Source: Uloborus plumipes (lineage: Eukaryota; Arthropoda; Arachnida; Araneae; Uloboridae). From it: a stretch of DNA of 64,000 bases. A program made the translations under genes and the position numbers. The stretch covers positions 24,630 through 88,629 of the forward strand of contig JAXGGA010004424.1 of NCBI GenBank assembly GCA_038373865.1. Reading direction: 5' to 3'. Positions 20,034 to 32,108 of this stretch are shown here, piece by piece (the first letter of the stretch is position 1; the number at the start of each line of letters is the position of its first letter). The notes beneath the pieces were generated by a model, which ran no database searches, had not been told where the DNA came from, and saw only the letters and a program-made list of their open reading frames with translations.

Positions 20034-21966
20034 CTAGCAGAACCCGTCAGACGTTGTTCTGCCTAGATGTATATTTCGTCTCCACATGGTGTTTTGGATG
20101 TAAAAATCTATAAAGCGCTGTTGAAAATAGGCATGAAAGATTTAAAAAATTCTAAATCAAGCAAAGTTGAAATTACGCACTGAACGATCTACAAATAGGC
20201 CACCAATTATTTTTATAAAAATTAAAAACACTGAACATTGAAAAACTTTAGACATAATTTGATTTTAGATAGGAATTTTATTTACACATCAAGACGAAGA
20301 AGCTCTCCACAAATCGTGAAAAGAGATTTTCGTTTTGAAAATAAAATGTAGAGACACATAAAATGTATAATGTGACTGGACCATGAATAGCTCTTTTAAA
20401 TTAATTAAAAAGGAGAGAGAGAAAGCAGTGAATAGTAATAAAATGAAATTGACATATTTACAATAGAATGTGACTGGACCACAAATAGCTACTTTAAAGT
20501 TATAAAAAAAGCACGGTGAACAAAAATAAAGAGAAATGTACACATTTAATATTACGTTGCAAAATGCACTGGACAATCCAAAAGGTAGACCATCAATCGC
20601 TCTTCTAAATTCAAAAAAAAAAAAAAAAAAAAGCACGGTGAACAATAACAATGAGAAATTTGCAGATTTACAATTACGTTCTAAAAATGCACTGGACATT
20701 CCAAAAAAGTAGACCATCAATTGCTCCTTCAAAAAAGAAAAAAAAAAACACTGTGAACAGTAATAAAGAGAAATATGTATATTTACAAAAGTAGACAAAA
20801 AAAAAAAAAGCACGCTGAACAACAATAAAGAAAAAATTACGTATGTAAAATTACGTAGTAAAAATGCACTGATTAATCCAAAAAAGTCGACCATCAATTG
20901 CTCCTTTTATTAAAAAAAAAAAAGGAAAAAACGAAAAAAAAAAAAAAAAAGCACGGTGAACAATAATAAATAAAAATGTACATATGTACAATTACGTTGT
21001 AAAAATGCACTGATCAATCCAAAAAAGTAGACCATCAATTGCTCCCTTAAGTTCAGAAAAAAAGCATGGTGAACAAAAAAAAAAAAAAAAAAGAAAATTA
21101 CAGATGTACAGTTACGTTGTAAAAATGCACTGATCAATTCAAAAAAGTAGACCGTCAACTGCTCCCTTAAATTAAAAAAAAAAGGCGTAGAATAATAAAA
21201 AAAATTTACATATGAACAATTACGCTGTAAAAATGCACTGATCAATTACTTTTTGGCAATCTGAAATCAATTAGAATATTATATTTGGTGCTAAATGTAC
21301 ACCACTCCGTAAGGAGTTAAAATAATTTCCAACATTACGGTATATCATAGCAAATAGTATGGATATGAAAACGAAGTATTGATTGGATGTTTGGCGAGAA
21401 AATATAGTAACATACTTTGATTGAAAACAGCAATAGGTACAAAGAACAAAATAGTGTTCGTCTGGAAAATAATGGCATGATATCTAAGCCTCTACAAATC
21501 TAAAGGAGTTCCGAAATATGAAACCGAATCTCATTTGTTTTTAAAAAAAGATTAATCTGTTAATCAAATACCTTTTTTTATCCTTTATACTTGAGACAGT
21601 TATTGGGAAAACTTCCATTATTGAGGGCTCTTGGCGCGATTTAAAAGATCGCCAAATTTACGGTAGCAAGCAATTCCAACTATCTGCCAGAGAGTTGAGT
21701 TGATACACTAAATAATCGATTGGATTGATGAAAGCCTTCGAAAATGGCGTTTTAAATTGAAATTACAAAGACAGAATCAGGTCTAAAATTGAAATAAAAA
21801 AACAACTACCCATCGGATTTTGTTGAAACTGGTCTCTAAACCTTCCCAGTACCAAAAGGAACAAACGGCGAAAGTTTCAGCCCAATCTCCCGGGTAGTTT
21901 CTGAGATCTTAGGGAACACACACACATATATACACATTTACCAACATTCATTTTTATATATATAGA
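20034..21966 (-). mobile_element. Helitron, non-autonomous, minus strand
   Basis: Read on the minus strand it starts TCTATATATATAAAAATGAA after an A and ends CTAG before a T, the Helitron rule of insertion between A and T. Just before the CTAG lies a hairpin with GCAGAAC and GTTCTGC arms. There is no Rep/helicase gene. Its 3' half is a minisatellite. Confidence 0.78.
20371..21245. repeat. Minisatellite of about 100-140-bp units in the Helitron
   Basis: Seven to eight diverged units share TGCACTGATCAATCCAAAAA, GTAGACCATCAATTGCTCC, an A run of variable length, AGCACGGTGAACAATAATAA and ATTACGTTGTAAAAA. Two long minus-strand open frames across it are Phe/Leu-rich artefacts of the A runs. Confidence 0.9.
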
Positions 21967-22901
21967 TAAGTTCGAAAAAAAAAAAGTTATTTTTTGTGGC
22001 AACTCATGCTGGATCGTTGCTTGACTGATTTGTCTGAAAATAGCTGTCAATAAATAAACTGTGATGTCCAAACAGTGGCTTTAACTGGTTTTCTCGAGAA
22101 GAAGGACTATTAAACTTGTGAAAAACAACTTTAGTAAAATGATATACTCATTACAGGTTTTTGTATGCAGTAACTAACAAGCTTCCCGTTTTTAGGCTAC
22201 TGGGCATAAATGGGTTAATCCTAGTTTTTAATGTTCAATTGCATGAAAATAAAAAATACACGACCGTTTAAAATATAGTAAAAGTATTTTAATATTTTTT
22301 GCAACGAAGTAAAGAAGTTGATAATTCATTTGTGCTTTATGGCACTGTAAGTGTAACGTTTTTAATTACTCGTCTTTGGTTACACCGTAAAATTAACGTT
22401 TTGTCGCAAAAAGTTTTTGACAACCTTTCAGACGCCAACAGGAAGTTGACGCGTAATAGTCAAACATTCAATTTCAACTTTCAGCGCAGTCGCATAGAAG
22501 AGTGCTCAATTCTAATACGAGAGCAAAGTCCAAGGTTTAGGAATTTCATTTCGTGAAAATTTCCGAAGGCAAGCCACTGATTCTCAAGCACCTCTCTAAT
22601 GTAATCAAAGATTAAGTTTTGAAATCTTACATTTCAAATACTTTTCGGTGGGAAGCTTTCCCCCCTTCCTCGTCTTCTAAAGTAGCCTCACATAGATTTA
22701 CAATAATTTAAGCAGGTAGAGCTCTCAAATACCTGATCCCTTTCCCAAAAATCACCAAAGGGGGCTTGAAATCCTATTTTGAGCTTCAATGAAGACGACT
22801 CTCTGAGCGATCCTAGGGGAACCCCCTCCCTTCTTTTAACGTCACGAAACATCGTCTAATTGCATTTCAGGCCTTCTATTTCGAAAAACTTCCTCACTCA
22901 C
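21967..22901. other. No supported gene
   Basis: No recognisable domain or border. An 85-codon open frame at 22299-22556 has no family features and no splice context and is not claimed. Confidence 0.5.
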
Positions 22902-23272
22902 AAAGCCTCTCTAAATGAAAAATGATCAAATAAGCTTTGTGCTGAACTATATTTGAAGTTAAAAATCAACGTAAATAAAGCACAAATAAGGTAGAAAGTA
23001 CAGCAAATAGCTATTTCAAGGCTACAATGGAGCCCCTTCATTAGTGCAAGAAGCTCAGCAAACAACATGAAAGCTGTAAGAGAACTGAGCGTGAAGCACG
23101 TGTGCCCCGGTATTTATAACAAATGGGCAAGCGCGCTTGAACTCACGACAAAAGCGGGAAAACACCGACCAATCAGCGATCAGCGAAACGCCAGGAGAGC
23201 GAAGAAAAGGGGGAAAGACAGCAAAGGAAAGTAGGGGAAAAAAAGCGAGGGAGAAAACACTAGAAGACAAAA

Positions 23273-25200
23273 TTATAAAAATTGCTTCCAGATGTCAGAG
23301 AAAAATGGAACACTGGAAAAATCATTCACCAGAAAATGGGAATTTTTCCAAATATGGTAAGCTTCCCAAAAATCGAGGTCATAAACTGACGAACATTTAC
23401 AAATAGTTCTAGCCGAAGAAAAATCAAAGCAGTGACCAGAAGTCCAACAATGCTGAGCAATGGAAGAGCGTGCTAGTTCTTTATGTTTAACATAATTTTG
23501 ATGCTCTTTCAGATGGTGCTTAAGAGGCCGCTTAGTCTGGCCTACATAGCTAAGTCCGCATTTGCAAGAGATGCTATAAATGCCCCAGTTGCTTTGGCAA
23601 TCAATGGGATGCTTTAAGTTTGTAAACTTGATTTTGTTGACAGGAGAAAAAGAAATATCGAAACCAAACTTCTTCAAAATCTTTGCAACTTGATGACTTG
23701 TTTTTGGATAAAAAGGCAAAACAATGGTGTAACCAACCTTAGAATCGGAAACCTTGCTAGAATGAGAGGGCTTTATTAGCCTATTATATATAGAATCAAT
23801 AATCTTGGGCGAGTAACCCCGATCAAAAGCCACAGCTTTTAAATAAGAAAGCTCAGTATTTAAAGAACTGGATGAAGAACAGATATTCAAAGCACGAAAC
23901 ACAAAAGCCTTAAATGAGGCCAACTTTTGGTTTCGAGGATGAGAAGAGTAGTTGTGAGGAGGTAGTGTAACAGCAAAGGGCTTTCGATACACTGAAGTCA
24001 TAAAATCTTTATTACTTTTAGTAATCAAAACATCCAAGAATGAAAGAGAACTTTCCATTTCCATTTCAATAGTGAATTGGATGCAAGGATCGATAGAATT
24101 AAGAGTGGAAAGTAAAAGCTCATTATTAACTTGGTTTTGGTCAAGCAAAACAAAGCAATCGTCAACATAACGAACATAGAACGGAAACTTTATGGTTTCA
24201 AAAAGTTTTACCTCAAAGTAGTGCATATAAATGTCACTTAGAATAGGGCTCAAAGGGTTACCCATCGCTAAACCTTCGGACATGCAATAGTAAACACCAT
24301 CAAATACAAAAGTATTCTGCTCAAGACAAGCACGAGTTAAAGAAACAAGTTCATCAACCTCAAAATTAGAAAAATGATGTTCCTGGAGTCTCAATTTGAG
24401 ACAATCCAGTGCTCCAATAACAGGTACATTAGTGAAAAGTGATTTCACGTCAAAAGAAGCCATCGTTACGCCGTGAGGCTTAAAGCAACGTAACTTCTGA
24501 ACAAAGTCAATGGAATTTTTAACAGTAAAAGAATTGCTGGTCAAAAGAGGAAAAAAAATGGAAACTAAATGCTTAGCTAGTTTGTAAGAAGCCGTGCCAA
24601 TGTTTGAAACAATTCGCCTAATAGGAACGTTTGGTTTATGGACCTTTGGTAAAGCATAAAATCGGGCACAGTGTGCAACAGAAGGAATCAAACACCTTTT
24701 TGACGAATCACTCATGATAGGAGAAGCCTTCAAATGTTTCTAATTAAGTTGACCTCTTTAGTACTAGGGTCTTTATGAAGTGTCACATATGGACCAACTT
24801 CAATTAAATCCTTACATTTATCCAAATATGAGCTTTTGTCCAGAATAACAACTTGACCTCCTTTGTCAGCCTTAGTGACTACTATATCAGGATCGGAGCA
24901 TAAACCTTTTACCGAAAACTTAGCATGCTTGCTGAAAGTATTTGAAGTCAATTTAGCATTAAAATCCACAGTATTGGCAATGAGATGCCTAATAGAATCC
25001 TTTTAAAAAGCAGTAAGAGCACTAAATCTAAAGGCTTTCTCAATTGGAGCAACCAATTTGGGAAATGAAGGTTTTGAAGAAGAAGCAAAATTGTTATTCA
25101 GTTTGAGAGCATTGAGCTGATCCGAATTCAAGAGCTTAGAAGAAAGATTGAGGACCGCATTCTGATTCACCTTTGGTAAAACATCAGACGAATGATCCAC
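23273..25200 (-). pseudogene. Penelope-like RT-endonuclease ORF, minus arm
   Basis: Encodes the same protein as the plus arm but is broken: a nonsense change near 25003 (the plus arm has TASQKDSI where this arm reads TAF then stop), and a 1-base deletion near 24733 relative to the plus arm (GCCTTCAAATG against GCCTTCACAATG). The remaining 486-codon frame has the RT core (GLAMGNPLSP, YVDDCF) and the GIY-YIG block. It keeps the genuine C-terminus (FFSDIWKQFL) that the plus arm has lost. Other differences from the plus arm, such as RRIVSN for RPIVSN, show slight divergence. Confidence 0.9.
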
Positions 25201-25210
25201 ATTATTAATA

Positions 25211-27100
25211 ATGTGGATTAATAATGTGGATCATTCGTCTGATGTTTTACCAAAGGTGAATCAGAATGCGGTCCTCAATCTTTCTTCTAAGCTCTTGAAT
25301 TCGGATCAGCTCAATGCTCTCAAACTGAAACACAATTTTGCTTCTTCTTCAAAACCTTCATTTCCCAAATTGGTTGCTCCAATTGAGAAAGCCTTTAGAT
25401 TTAGTGCTCTTACTGCTTCTCAAAAGGATTCTATTAGACATCTCATTGCCAATACTGTGGATTTTAATGCTAAATTGACTTCAAATACTTTCAGCAAGCA
25501 TGCTAAGTTTTCGGTAAAAGGTTTATGCTCCGATCCTGATATAGTAGTCACTAAGGCTGACAAAGGAGGTCAAGTTGTTATTCTGGACAAAAGCTCATAT
25601 TTGGATAAATGTAAGGATTTAATTGAAGTTGGTCCATATGTGACACTTCATAAAGACCCTAGTACTAAAGAGGTCAACTTAATTAGAAACATTGTGAAGG
25701 CTTCTCCTATCATGAGTGATTCGTCAAAAAGGTGTTTGATTCCTTCTGTTGCACACTGTGCCCGATTTTATGCTTTACCAAAGGTCCATAAACCAAACGT
25801 TCCTCTTAGGCCAATTGTTTCAAACATTGGCACGGCTTCTTACAAACTAGCGAAGCATTTAGTTTCCATTTTTTCTCCTCTATTGACCAGCAATTCTTTC
25901 ACTGTTAAAAATTCCATTGACTTTGTTCAGAAGTTACGTTGCTTTAAGCCTCACGGCGTAACGATGGCTTCTTTTGACGTGAAATCACTTTTCACTAATG
26001 TACCTGTTATTGGAGCACTGGATTGTCTCAAATTGAGACTCCAGGAACATCATTTTTCTAGTTTTGAGGTTGATGAACTTGTTTCTCTTACTCGTGCTTG
26101 TCTTGAGCAGAATACTTTTGTAGTTGATGGTGTTTACTATCGCATGTCCGAAGGTTTAGCGATGGGTAACCCTTTGAGCCCTATTCTAAGTGACATTTAT
26201 ATGCAATACTTTGAGGTAAAACTTTTTGAAACCATAAAGTTTCCGTTCTATGTTCGTTATGTTGACGATTGCTTTGTTTTGCTTGACCAAAACCAAGTTA
26301 ATAATGAGCTTTTACTTTCCACTCTTAATTCTATCGATCCTTGCATCCAATTCACTATTGAAATGGAAATGGAAAGTTCTCTTTCATTCTTGGACGTTTT
26401 GATTACTAAAAGTAATAACGATTTTATGACTTCAGTGTATCGAAAGCCCTTTGCTGTTACACTACCTCCTCACAACTACTCTTCTCATCCTCGAAACCAA
26501 AAGTTGGCCTCATTTAAGGCTTTTGTGTTTCGTGCTTTGAATATCTGTTCTTCATCCAGTTCTTTAAATACTGAGCTTTCTTATTTAAAAGCTGTGGCTT
26601 TTGATCGGGGTTACTCGCCCAAGATTATTGATTCTATATATAATAGGCTAATAAAGCCCTCTCATTCTAGCAAGGTTTCCGATTCTAAGGTTGGTTACAC
26701 CATTGTTTTGCCTTTTTATCCAAAAACAAGTCATCAAGTTGCAAAGATTTTGAAGAAGTTTGGTTTCGATATTTCTTTTTCTCCTGTGAACAAAATCAAG
26801 TTTACAAACTTAAAGCATCCCATTGATTGCCAAAGCAACTGGGGCATTTATAGCATCTCTTGCAAATGCGGACTTAGCTATGTAGGCCAGACTAAGCGGC
26901 CTCTTAAGCACCATCTGAAAGAGCATCAAAATTATGTTAAACATAAAGAACTAGCACGCTCTTCCATTGCTCAGCATTGTTGGACTTCTGGTCAGTGCTT
27001 TGATTTTTCTTCGGCTAGAATTATTTGTAAATGTTCGTCAGTTTATGACCTCGATTTTTGGGAAGCTTACCATATTTGGAAAATTCCCATTCTCTGGTGA
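25211..27100 (+). pseudogene. Penelope-like RT with GIY-YIG endonuclease, plus arm, 629 codons
   Basis: An uninterrupted frame that lacks its natural ends. Residues 110-400 are the reverse transcriptase: TKADKGGQVVIL (113-125), LPKVHKP, FDVKSLFTNVP (255-265), GLAMGNPLSPILSD (315-328) and the catalytic YVDDCF (350-355). Residues 545-572 are the GIY-YIG endonuclease: GIYSISC, CGLSYVGQTKRPL and the EH pair. This RT plus C-terminal GIY-YIG order defines canonical Penelope-like elements. The N-terminus is cut at the dimer junction; the first Met is incidental. A 1-base deletion near 27080, compared with the minus arm, replaces the last 30 or so residues with IPILW. Probably inactive, though the catalytic residues are intact. 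Confidence 0.93.
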
Positions 27101-27381
27101 ATGATTTTTCCAGTGTTCCATTTTTCCCTGACATCTGGAAGCAATTTTTATAATTTCGTCTTCTAGTGTTTTCTCCCTCGCTTTTTTTCCCCTACTTTCC
27201 TTTGCTGTCTTCCCCCCTTTTCTTTGCTCTCCTGGCGTTTCGCTGATCGCTGATTGGTCGGTGTTTTCCCGCTTTTGTCGTCAGTTCAAGCGCACTTGCC
27301 CATTTGTTATAAATACCGGGGCACACGTGCTTCGCGCTCAGTTCCCTTACAGCTTTCATGTTGTTTGCTGAGCTTCTTGCA

Positions 27382-27412
27382 CTGATGAAGGGGCTCCATT
27401 GTAGCCTTGAAA
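27382..27412 (+). other. Hammerhead-ribozyme-like motif of the Penelope-like element
   Basis: CTGATGA, then a hairpin (GGGGCT and AGCCTT arms, with two G-U pairs), then GAAA and a self-complementary AATAGCTATT. This follows the hammerhead core order reported for Penelope-like elements, but one extra A sits after CTGATGA, so cleavage is uncertain. The minus arm carries CTAATGA at the same place (about 23035), changing an essential G. Confidence 0.45.
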
Positions 27413-27576
27413 TAGCTATTTGCTGTACTTTCTACCTTATTTGTGCTTTATTTACGTTGATTTTTAACTTCAAATAAAGCCTCTCTATTTAGCCTAAAAT
27501 AGCATTTTTAAAGTTCTACATCAGAGTTCTTGCAGACATCCTCCAATCCCTAACCTTTAAGGCAGAGCTCGGGTCT

Positions 27577-27760
27577 AAAGCAGTGAGTAACCGCCCCTAA
27601 GCAAGGGCTAAGGAATTAACATGCAGCGAACTTTCCTATTCCATGCTGATGAGTGCATAATAAGCACGAAACTGCAGTCCATGGATGGAAATAACCGAGT
27701 TGGTGGTGTATTGCATGTTCCTGCCTTAGCCCTTGCTTAGGGGCTGTTACTCACTGCTTT
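27577..27760. repeat. Foldback element, 184 bp
   Basis: Arms of about 45 bases begin AAAGCAGTGAGTAAC on the left and on the complement of the right, followed by GCCCCTAAGCAAGGGCTAAG. They differ at a few positions. The 90-base centre is unrelated to either arm. No clear target duplication. Confidence 0.85.
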
Positions 27761-28103
27761 ATCAATCGTATCTTGTTTTTAAACTAAGCTAACATTTTGA
27801 CATAAAAAAGCTCAGTTAAACTGAATAAAACGTTTTTGGGGGGGGGCTGCATGCTTGAAAAAACTTCGACTTTCCAAACGTGCAATACTTTTGTCCAGTG
27901 GTGTAGTTTTTTTTTTTTTTTTTTGTAAAAGTTACAGCTTGTTACCGTTGTTTTGTGGATTTTATTCAAAAACCAATATGAGTTATTTTTAGAAACATGA
28001 TTGAAAGGATTAAGAACAATGACACTAGTAATTGTAACTTCGTGTACGATCCCTAGTTCTCTATAATCATATTTTGGGAGATTATCTACAGAAAAAAAAG
28101 AAT
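27761..28103. other. No gene seen
   Basis: Contains a G run at 27838 and a T run at 27907. No supported feature. Confidence 0.6.
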
Positions 28104-28107
28104 ACTA

Positions 28108-28730
28108 TCGTCATTCCATAGAAATGTCAACCTCAGCCGAAGGAAAAAAATACCGAAGTGAAAAAAAGTATCAAAAAATAAATAAATAAATGAATAAATA
28201 AAAATCATACAACATAAGAAGTTAAAAAAAAATTGAAAAAGTATTGTAATTATCACTGAGATTAGTCATAATAAATAATTTGTAGTGTGTTTACTGTTTG
28301 TTATTCGATGGTTACGTTAGTCACGTTACGTTAGTCACACTCCATCTTGAGTAAAAGTGACACTTAAGACTAAAAAAAATTAAGATTTAATAAATGTGTT
28401 TTATTTTTTTAAAAGTCAACTTTACACATTTTTTAAACGTATCATTCAATTTTTAACACTTGCTTAACTTTGAGAAATTTTCGCCTCACAACATGAGCAT
28501 TCATTTTCAGTGTTGCAAAAATGTTGCGTTAGTCACGCTGCTATTTTGGTTGAAAAAACATCTACTGTCAGTTCTTTTGTTTTAAATGCTTAGCAAAAAT
28601 GATACATAGATACCATGTATATTGTAAATCCACCAGCATAACTAAAAAATATTTTTTATCCGTTAAGTTACAAGTAAAAACAGTTACAAAATCAGCTCTA
28701 AATGTTACGTTAGTCACTATGGAATGGCCC
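28108..28730. mobile_element. MITE with TTACGTTAGTCAC motif and 4-bp TSD
   Basis: The reverse complement of the right end reads GGGCCATTCCATAGTGACTA; the left end reads TCGTCATTCCATAG. The same tetramer ACTA flanks both sides (28104-28107, 28731-28734). TTACGTTAGTCAC, which is part of the right terminal repeat, also occurs internally at about 28312, 28325 and (as TTGCGTTAGTCAC) 28524. Confidence 0.65.
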
Positions 28731-28989
28731 ACTAACATAAAATTTTCAAAATATTTAAGACGATTATTAGAGATATTAAGATATTCGAGCCCGAATTTGT
28801 TGTGTACAAGTCAAAACAAAAAGTTGCGCTTCAGAGCCGATCCATACTTACGGCCATTACATTCACACAACTTCAGCTGTTCATATTTTATTCACAAATG
28901 CTGTTAAAGTTCCAACGAAAACAGGGAATGATAAAGCTCCCAACCAACAAAATTATCACCTAGCGTTAGTTTGAAATTATAAGTGGGGA

Positions 28990-29245
28990 AGTTGTAGAAA
29001 AATCTAGAAAATGTGTGGTTACGGTCGTTATAAAAAAAAAAGACATAGTTTTTTGAGTGCTATGAAACACTGCTACTTTTCTGTGAATCTATTGCTCCTA
29101 TGATCTTCTGGATATTTACAATTAGTTCTCTATTAATCAGGAGTGATATAATACGAAGAACTTAGCTTTTTTGTTGAAAAATGAATTTTTATGATTTTTT
29201 TATTGCGGTTACGGTTGTTACAAAAGTGGTTACGGGCGTTACACG
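28990..29245. repeat. Dispersed motif GGTTACGGTCGTTA
   Basis: Three copies, GGTTACGGTCGTTATA (29018), GGTTACGGTTGTTACA (29207) and GGTTACGGGCGTTACA (29229), in AT-rich sequence. Likely a decayed TIR element; borders not found. Confidence 0.45.
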
Positions 29246-29249
29246 TATG

Positions 29250-30360
29250 ACTTTTATGTAGATAAACATAAGTAAACGGCCATTTAAAATAATTTTTCGC
29301 TGCATATAAAGTCAAATAATGGAATTTTGAGTAGAAAGGTTTGCCAGTAAGTTCATTTGAGGAATAGTTATCGTCATGATTTGATTACCGTAGACTGAGG
29401 AAGCCTTTAATCCCTTGGCTTACGTTTTCCAAGGAAACTTAGGCAGAAAACCCACACCTTCCTGTGTCTCTTCAGATATTTTAGTTTCTCATAATCATCT
29501 GTGACTTGAGCTCTGTATTTCTTCAGTACTTTGCTTTGAAAATTTTCTATAAATTCAATGATGTAAACAATATTAATAGTACCGGGGACCTCACTGCTTC
29601 CTCTGTGTGTTGAAAGTAACGTGTTGAAAGTAATCACACATCATTGTTATTATTTTATTTATTTATTTATTTTTTTTTTTTTTTTGGAGGAACCAGTGAA
29701 GCACAATCAAGTAAAAAAATCCTAACCACATTGTTTGTTTTTGGAATATCTTTGCTACGGTAATTTCTGCTTTTGATTAAAAGTAATCAATCGAAAAGAC
29801 ACAGTATTACATAGTTTATAGAAATGTACTTTTATTGACGAAATTATGTACCGACTCTGAACTGAAACACGAATAATAGCCAATTCAAATGGAACGATAT
29901 ATTTTGGGATATTATGTAAAGCACCTAGATTTCAATTTTATTCATTACCTCTGAAATATATTGGCTTTTAGATATCAGTTAGTAAATTTTTCGTTGAAAA
30001 TAGCGATCATAAGCTATACTTAATTTAAACCAGAATGACAAATGAAACAATGAAATTAAGTGAAGCACTAAATAAGGAACCAACTGATTCAAAAAACGAA
30101 GGTGGAATAATGAATAAATTATATTTAAGAAAGTTAAGAACACCTTGTGAAAAACTATTTGAATGTGCAAGAAAAAAAAAGTACAAATATCACATCATGA
30201 TCAATTATTTTCTTTTTTCTCTTTATTTTGTGTTTTTTCTTACTGCTGCTGATTTTAATAAGAAAAATATTTTAAAACCGTATTTATTCAAAAAAAAGAA
30301 AAAAGAAAAAAAACGAAATGTTCACTCAGGTCACCTAACGATCTACCATAAAAATAGAAT
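29250..30360. other. No gene seen
   Basis: AT-rich, with a T run near 29668. A 134-codon open frame (30035-30439) is Lys-rich low-complexity sequence with no domain and is not claimed. Confidence 0.55.
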
Positions 30361-30373
30361 TAAAGAAAATCAC

Positions 30374-31006
30374 AGGGGTACGCACTTACAACAAAGCTAT
30401 TGGACGCACATGTCTCATCTTACATTTAAGAAGGGGTAAGTGCGAACCCTGGCTTATACACAGACTGATTAATGTATTAAACCAAAATAAACTATGTAGA
30501 CTATGAGTGATTATTACTAAATAAAAACAACTTACATTTGTTCACTTGGTCTTATTAAAAGGACAGAGGAAGAATCACAGACACAACTCTCTCAATCTTC
30601 AAATCACAGTTGTTCGCAAGACACGTGGGATATCACTGATTGCGTTTCATCCATGCAAGCAAGTGACGATCTCTAGTATTAGGAATTATCCCAAGGCAAC
30701 TACCTAACATATTTAATATATGCCAGAAGTTTTTTCCTGCTCATATTCACATAATTTAAGGTGGACGCACTTACCCCGCTAGGTATGGAAAGTGCGTACC
30801 TTAGAATAGGTATCATAAACCAGGTCACAAAACCTATGCTTATAGTTTATTTGACATATTATATGCTTGAAAATCTTAGTAAAGGATCTGGAAAGAAAAC
30901 TTTAAAAAAATTGTGAGTGTACAAGATTTTTCAACAGAGCAGCCAGCATCCCTGAGAACATGAACTTTGAAAAAAAGGGTACGCACTTACCAGAACTCAC
31001 CCTATA
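30374..31006. repeat. Decayed element with dispersed motif GGTACGCACTTACC
   Basis: GTACGCACTTAC (30377), the inverse GGTAAGTGCGAACC (30436), GGACGCACTTACC (30763), AAGTGCGTACC (30789) and GGTACGCACTTACC (30979). The last runs into CAGAACTCACCC, whose complement GGGTGAGTTCTGGTAAGTGC looks like an element end. The left border is not clear. Confidence 0.5.
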
Positions 31007-31009
31007 ATG

Positions 31010-32108
31010 AATTTACTAGTCTAGAAGACAAAACAAATTTTAGATTTTGTTGATTTCTAATTTTTCATACACAAAATTATTTTTTAATAAAAAACAAAAC
31101 AACCATTGAATACATAATATTTGCGTACAACTTCTTACCCATACCTATTAATTTAATTTTTTAAATTTTTTCAGTACAAAAATCCACTGAACAAAACACT
31201 AACTCATAAGATGAACAATATTTTTTATCTCTAAACGATAAACTTATTTTAATACTTACCTCATTATATGTTAGTTTCTTAATTTTTATTTGCCTTTTGC
31301 AGTCTCATTTTATACACTACTTAACCTAACTAGGTTTAATTTGAAAGACTGAACGAAAATTAGTTATTAATTAAATTAATGTTAAAGGATTCTGTGGGTA
31401 GTCAGGTTAGGTAACAGTTTATAGAAGGCACAGACTTCAAAAGGCGGTTAAGAAATTGCATATAATTAGTTATTTATTAAAGTTGTTTATAGTTTAGTGA
31501 TTAAAATTAGCGTTTATTTTGCGCGTGGGTGTTTTATTTAGTGGGTTTTTGTACTAGATTGCAGAAATTTTGGAAAATACTTTATAATTTTCTATTATTT
31601 AAAAATGCTTCATTGTTGTAAAGAATGGTAGTTTTGCATGTTTAGAAGATACCTAAAAATCAAGAAAAAAATTAATGTTTAAGACGAATATAGTTCTTTT
31701 TAAAATTCTTTATGCTATGGTTCCGGGTAAAAAAGAAAAAAAAAAGGGATTTTTTTTTTAAATTTTTAATCCCCCTCCCCCCCCCCCAAAAAAAGCTGAA
31801 TATTTCAAATTTTTTGGTTTTTCTGGCTTGCATCTGGATCAGAAGGTATTATTCGATCTCAATATATTTTTTAAAATTTCCGAAGGCTTCACCAATCGTA
31901 ACTTTTCCGTCCAAGAGCATTAAAGTAAAACATTGAAATAAAAATTTTAAAAAATCACTAAAAACACATGATAATTTTCATTTTTTTCAAAACTTCAGGC
32001 TCGTTGCGGGATTGGAAGATATTATCCGATTTCAAAAATTTTTGTTTGTTTTGTTAGTCTTCACCAATCGCAACTTTTCCGCACTATTACGATTCGAAAA
32101 TAAAAATT
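31010..32108. other. No gene seen
   Basis: AT-rich DNA. A pair of related stretches (31820-31915 and 31995-32085, sharing TTCACCAATCG and AACTTTTCCG) leads into the hAT pseudogene and may belong to that element. Confidence 0.5.

Larger units (their letters stand above)
22914..27475. mobile_element. Penelope-like retroelement, head-to-head inverted dimer
   Basis: Two 5'-truncated copies meet at about 25206 (GATCCACATTATTAAT, a 7-base spacer AATGTGG, then the mirror image) and run outward, forming a 2.2 kb near-identical inverted repeat. The whole unit is flanked by one 12-base direct repeat AAAGCCTCTCTA (22902-22913 and 27476-27487), so it behaves as a single insertion. Each arm ends with a TATAAATA-bearing 3' region followed by a hammerhead-like motif. 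The minus arm has about 35 extra bases at its 3' end. Joined inverted partial copies are known for Penelope-like elements. Confidence 0.93.

Noticed and set aside
20289..21245. Two long hydrophobic minus-strand open frames (202 and 111 codons)
   Set aside because: They run through a minisatellite whose A runs read as Phe/Lys-rich codons; repeats follow the DNA unit and no splice or domain signal exists.
22299..22556. 85-codon open frame
   Set aside because: No family resemblance, no conserved motif and no splice context.
23137..23406. Lys/Arg-rich 89-codon frame
   Set aside because: Antisense to the Penelope-like 3' region; low-complexity composition explains it.
30035..30439. 134-codon open frame
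   Set aside because: Lys-rich low-complexity sequence through A runs and a T-rich stretch; no domain.
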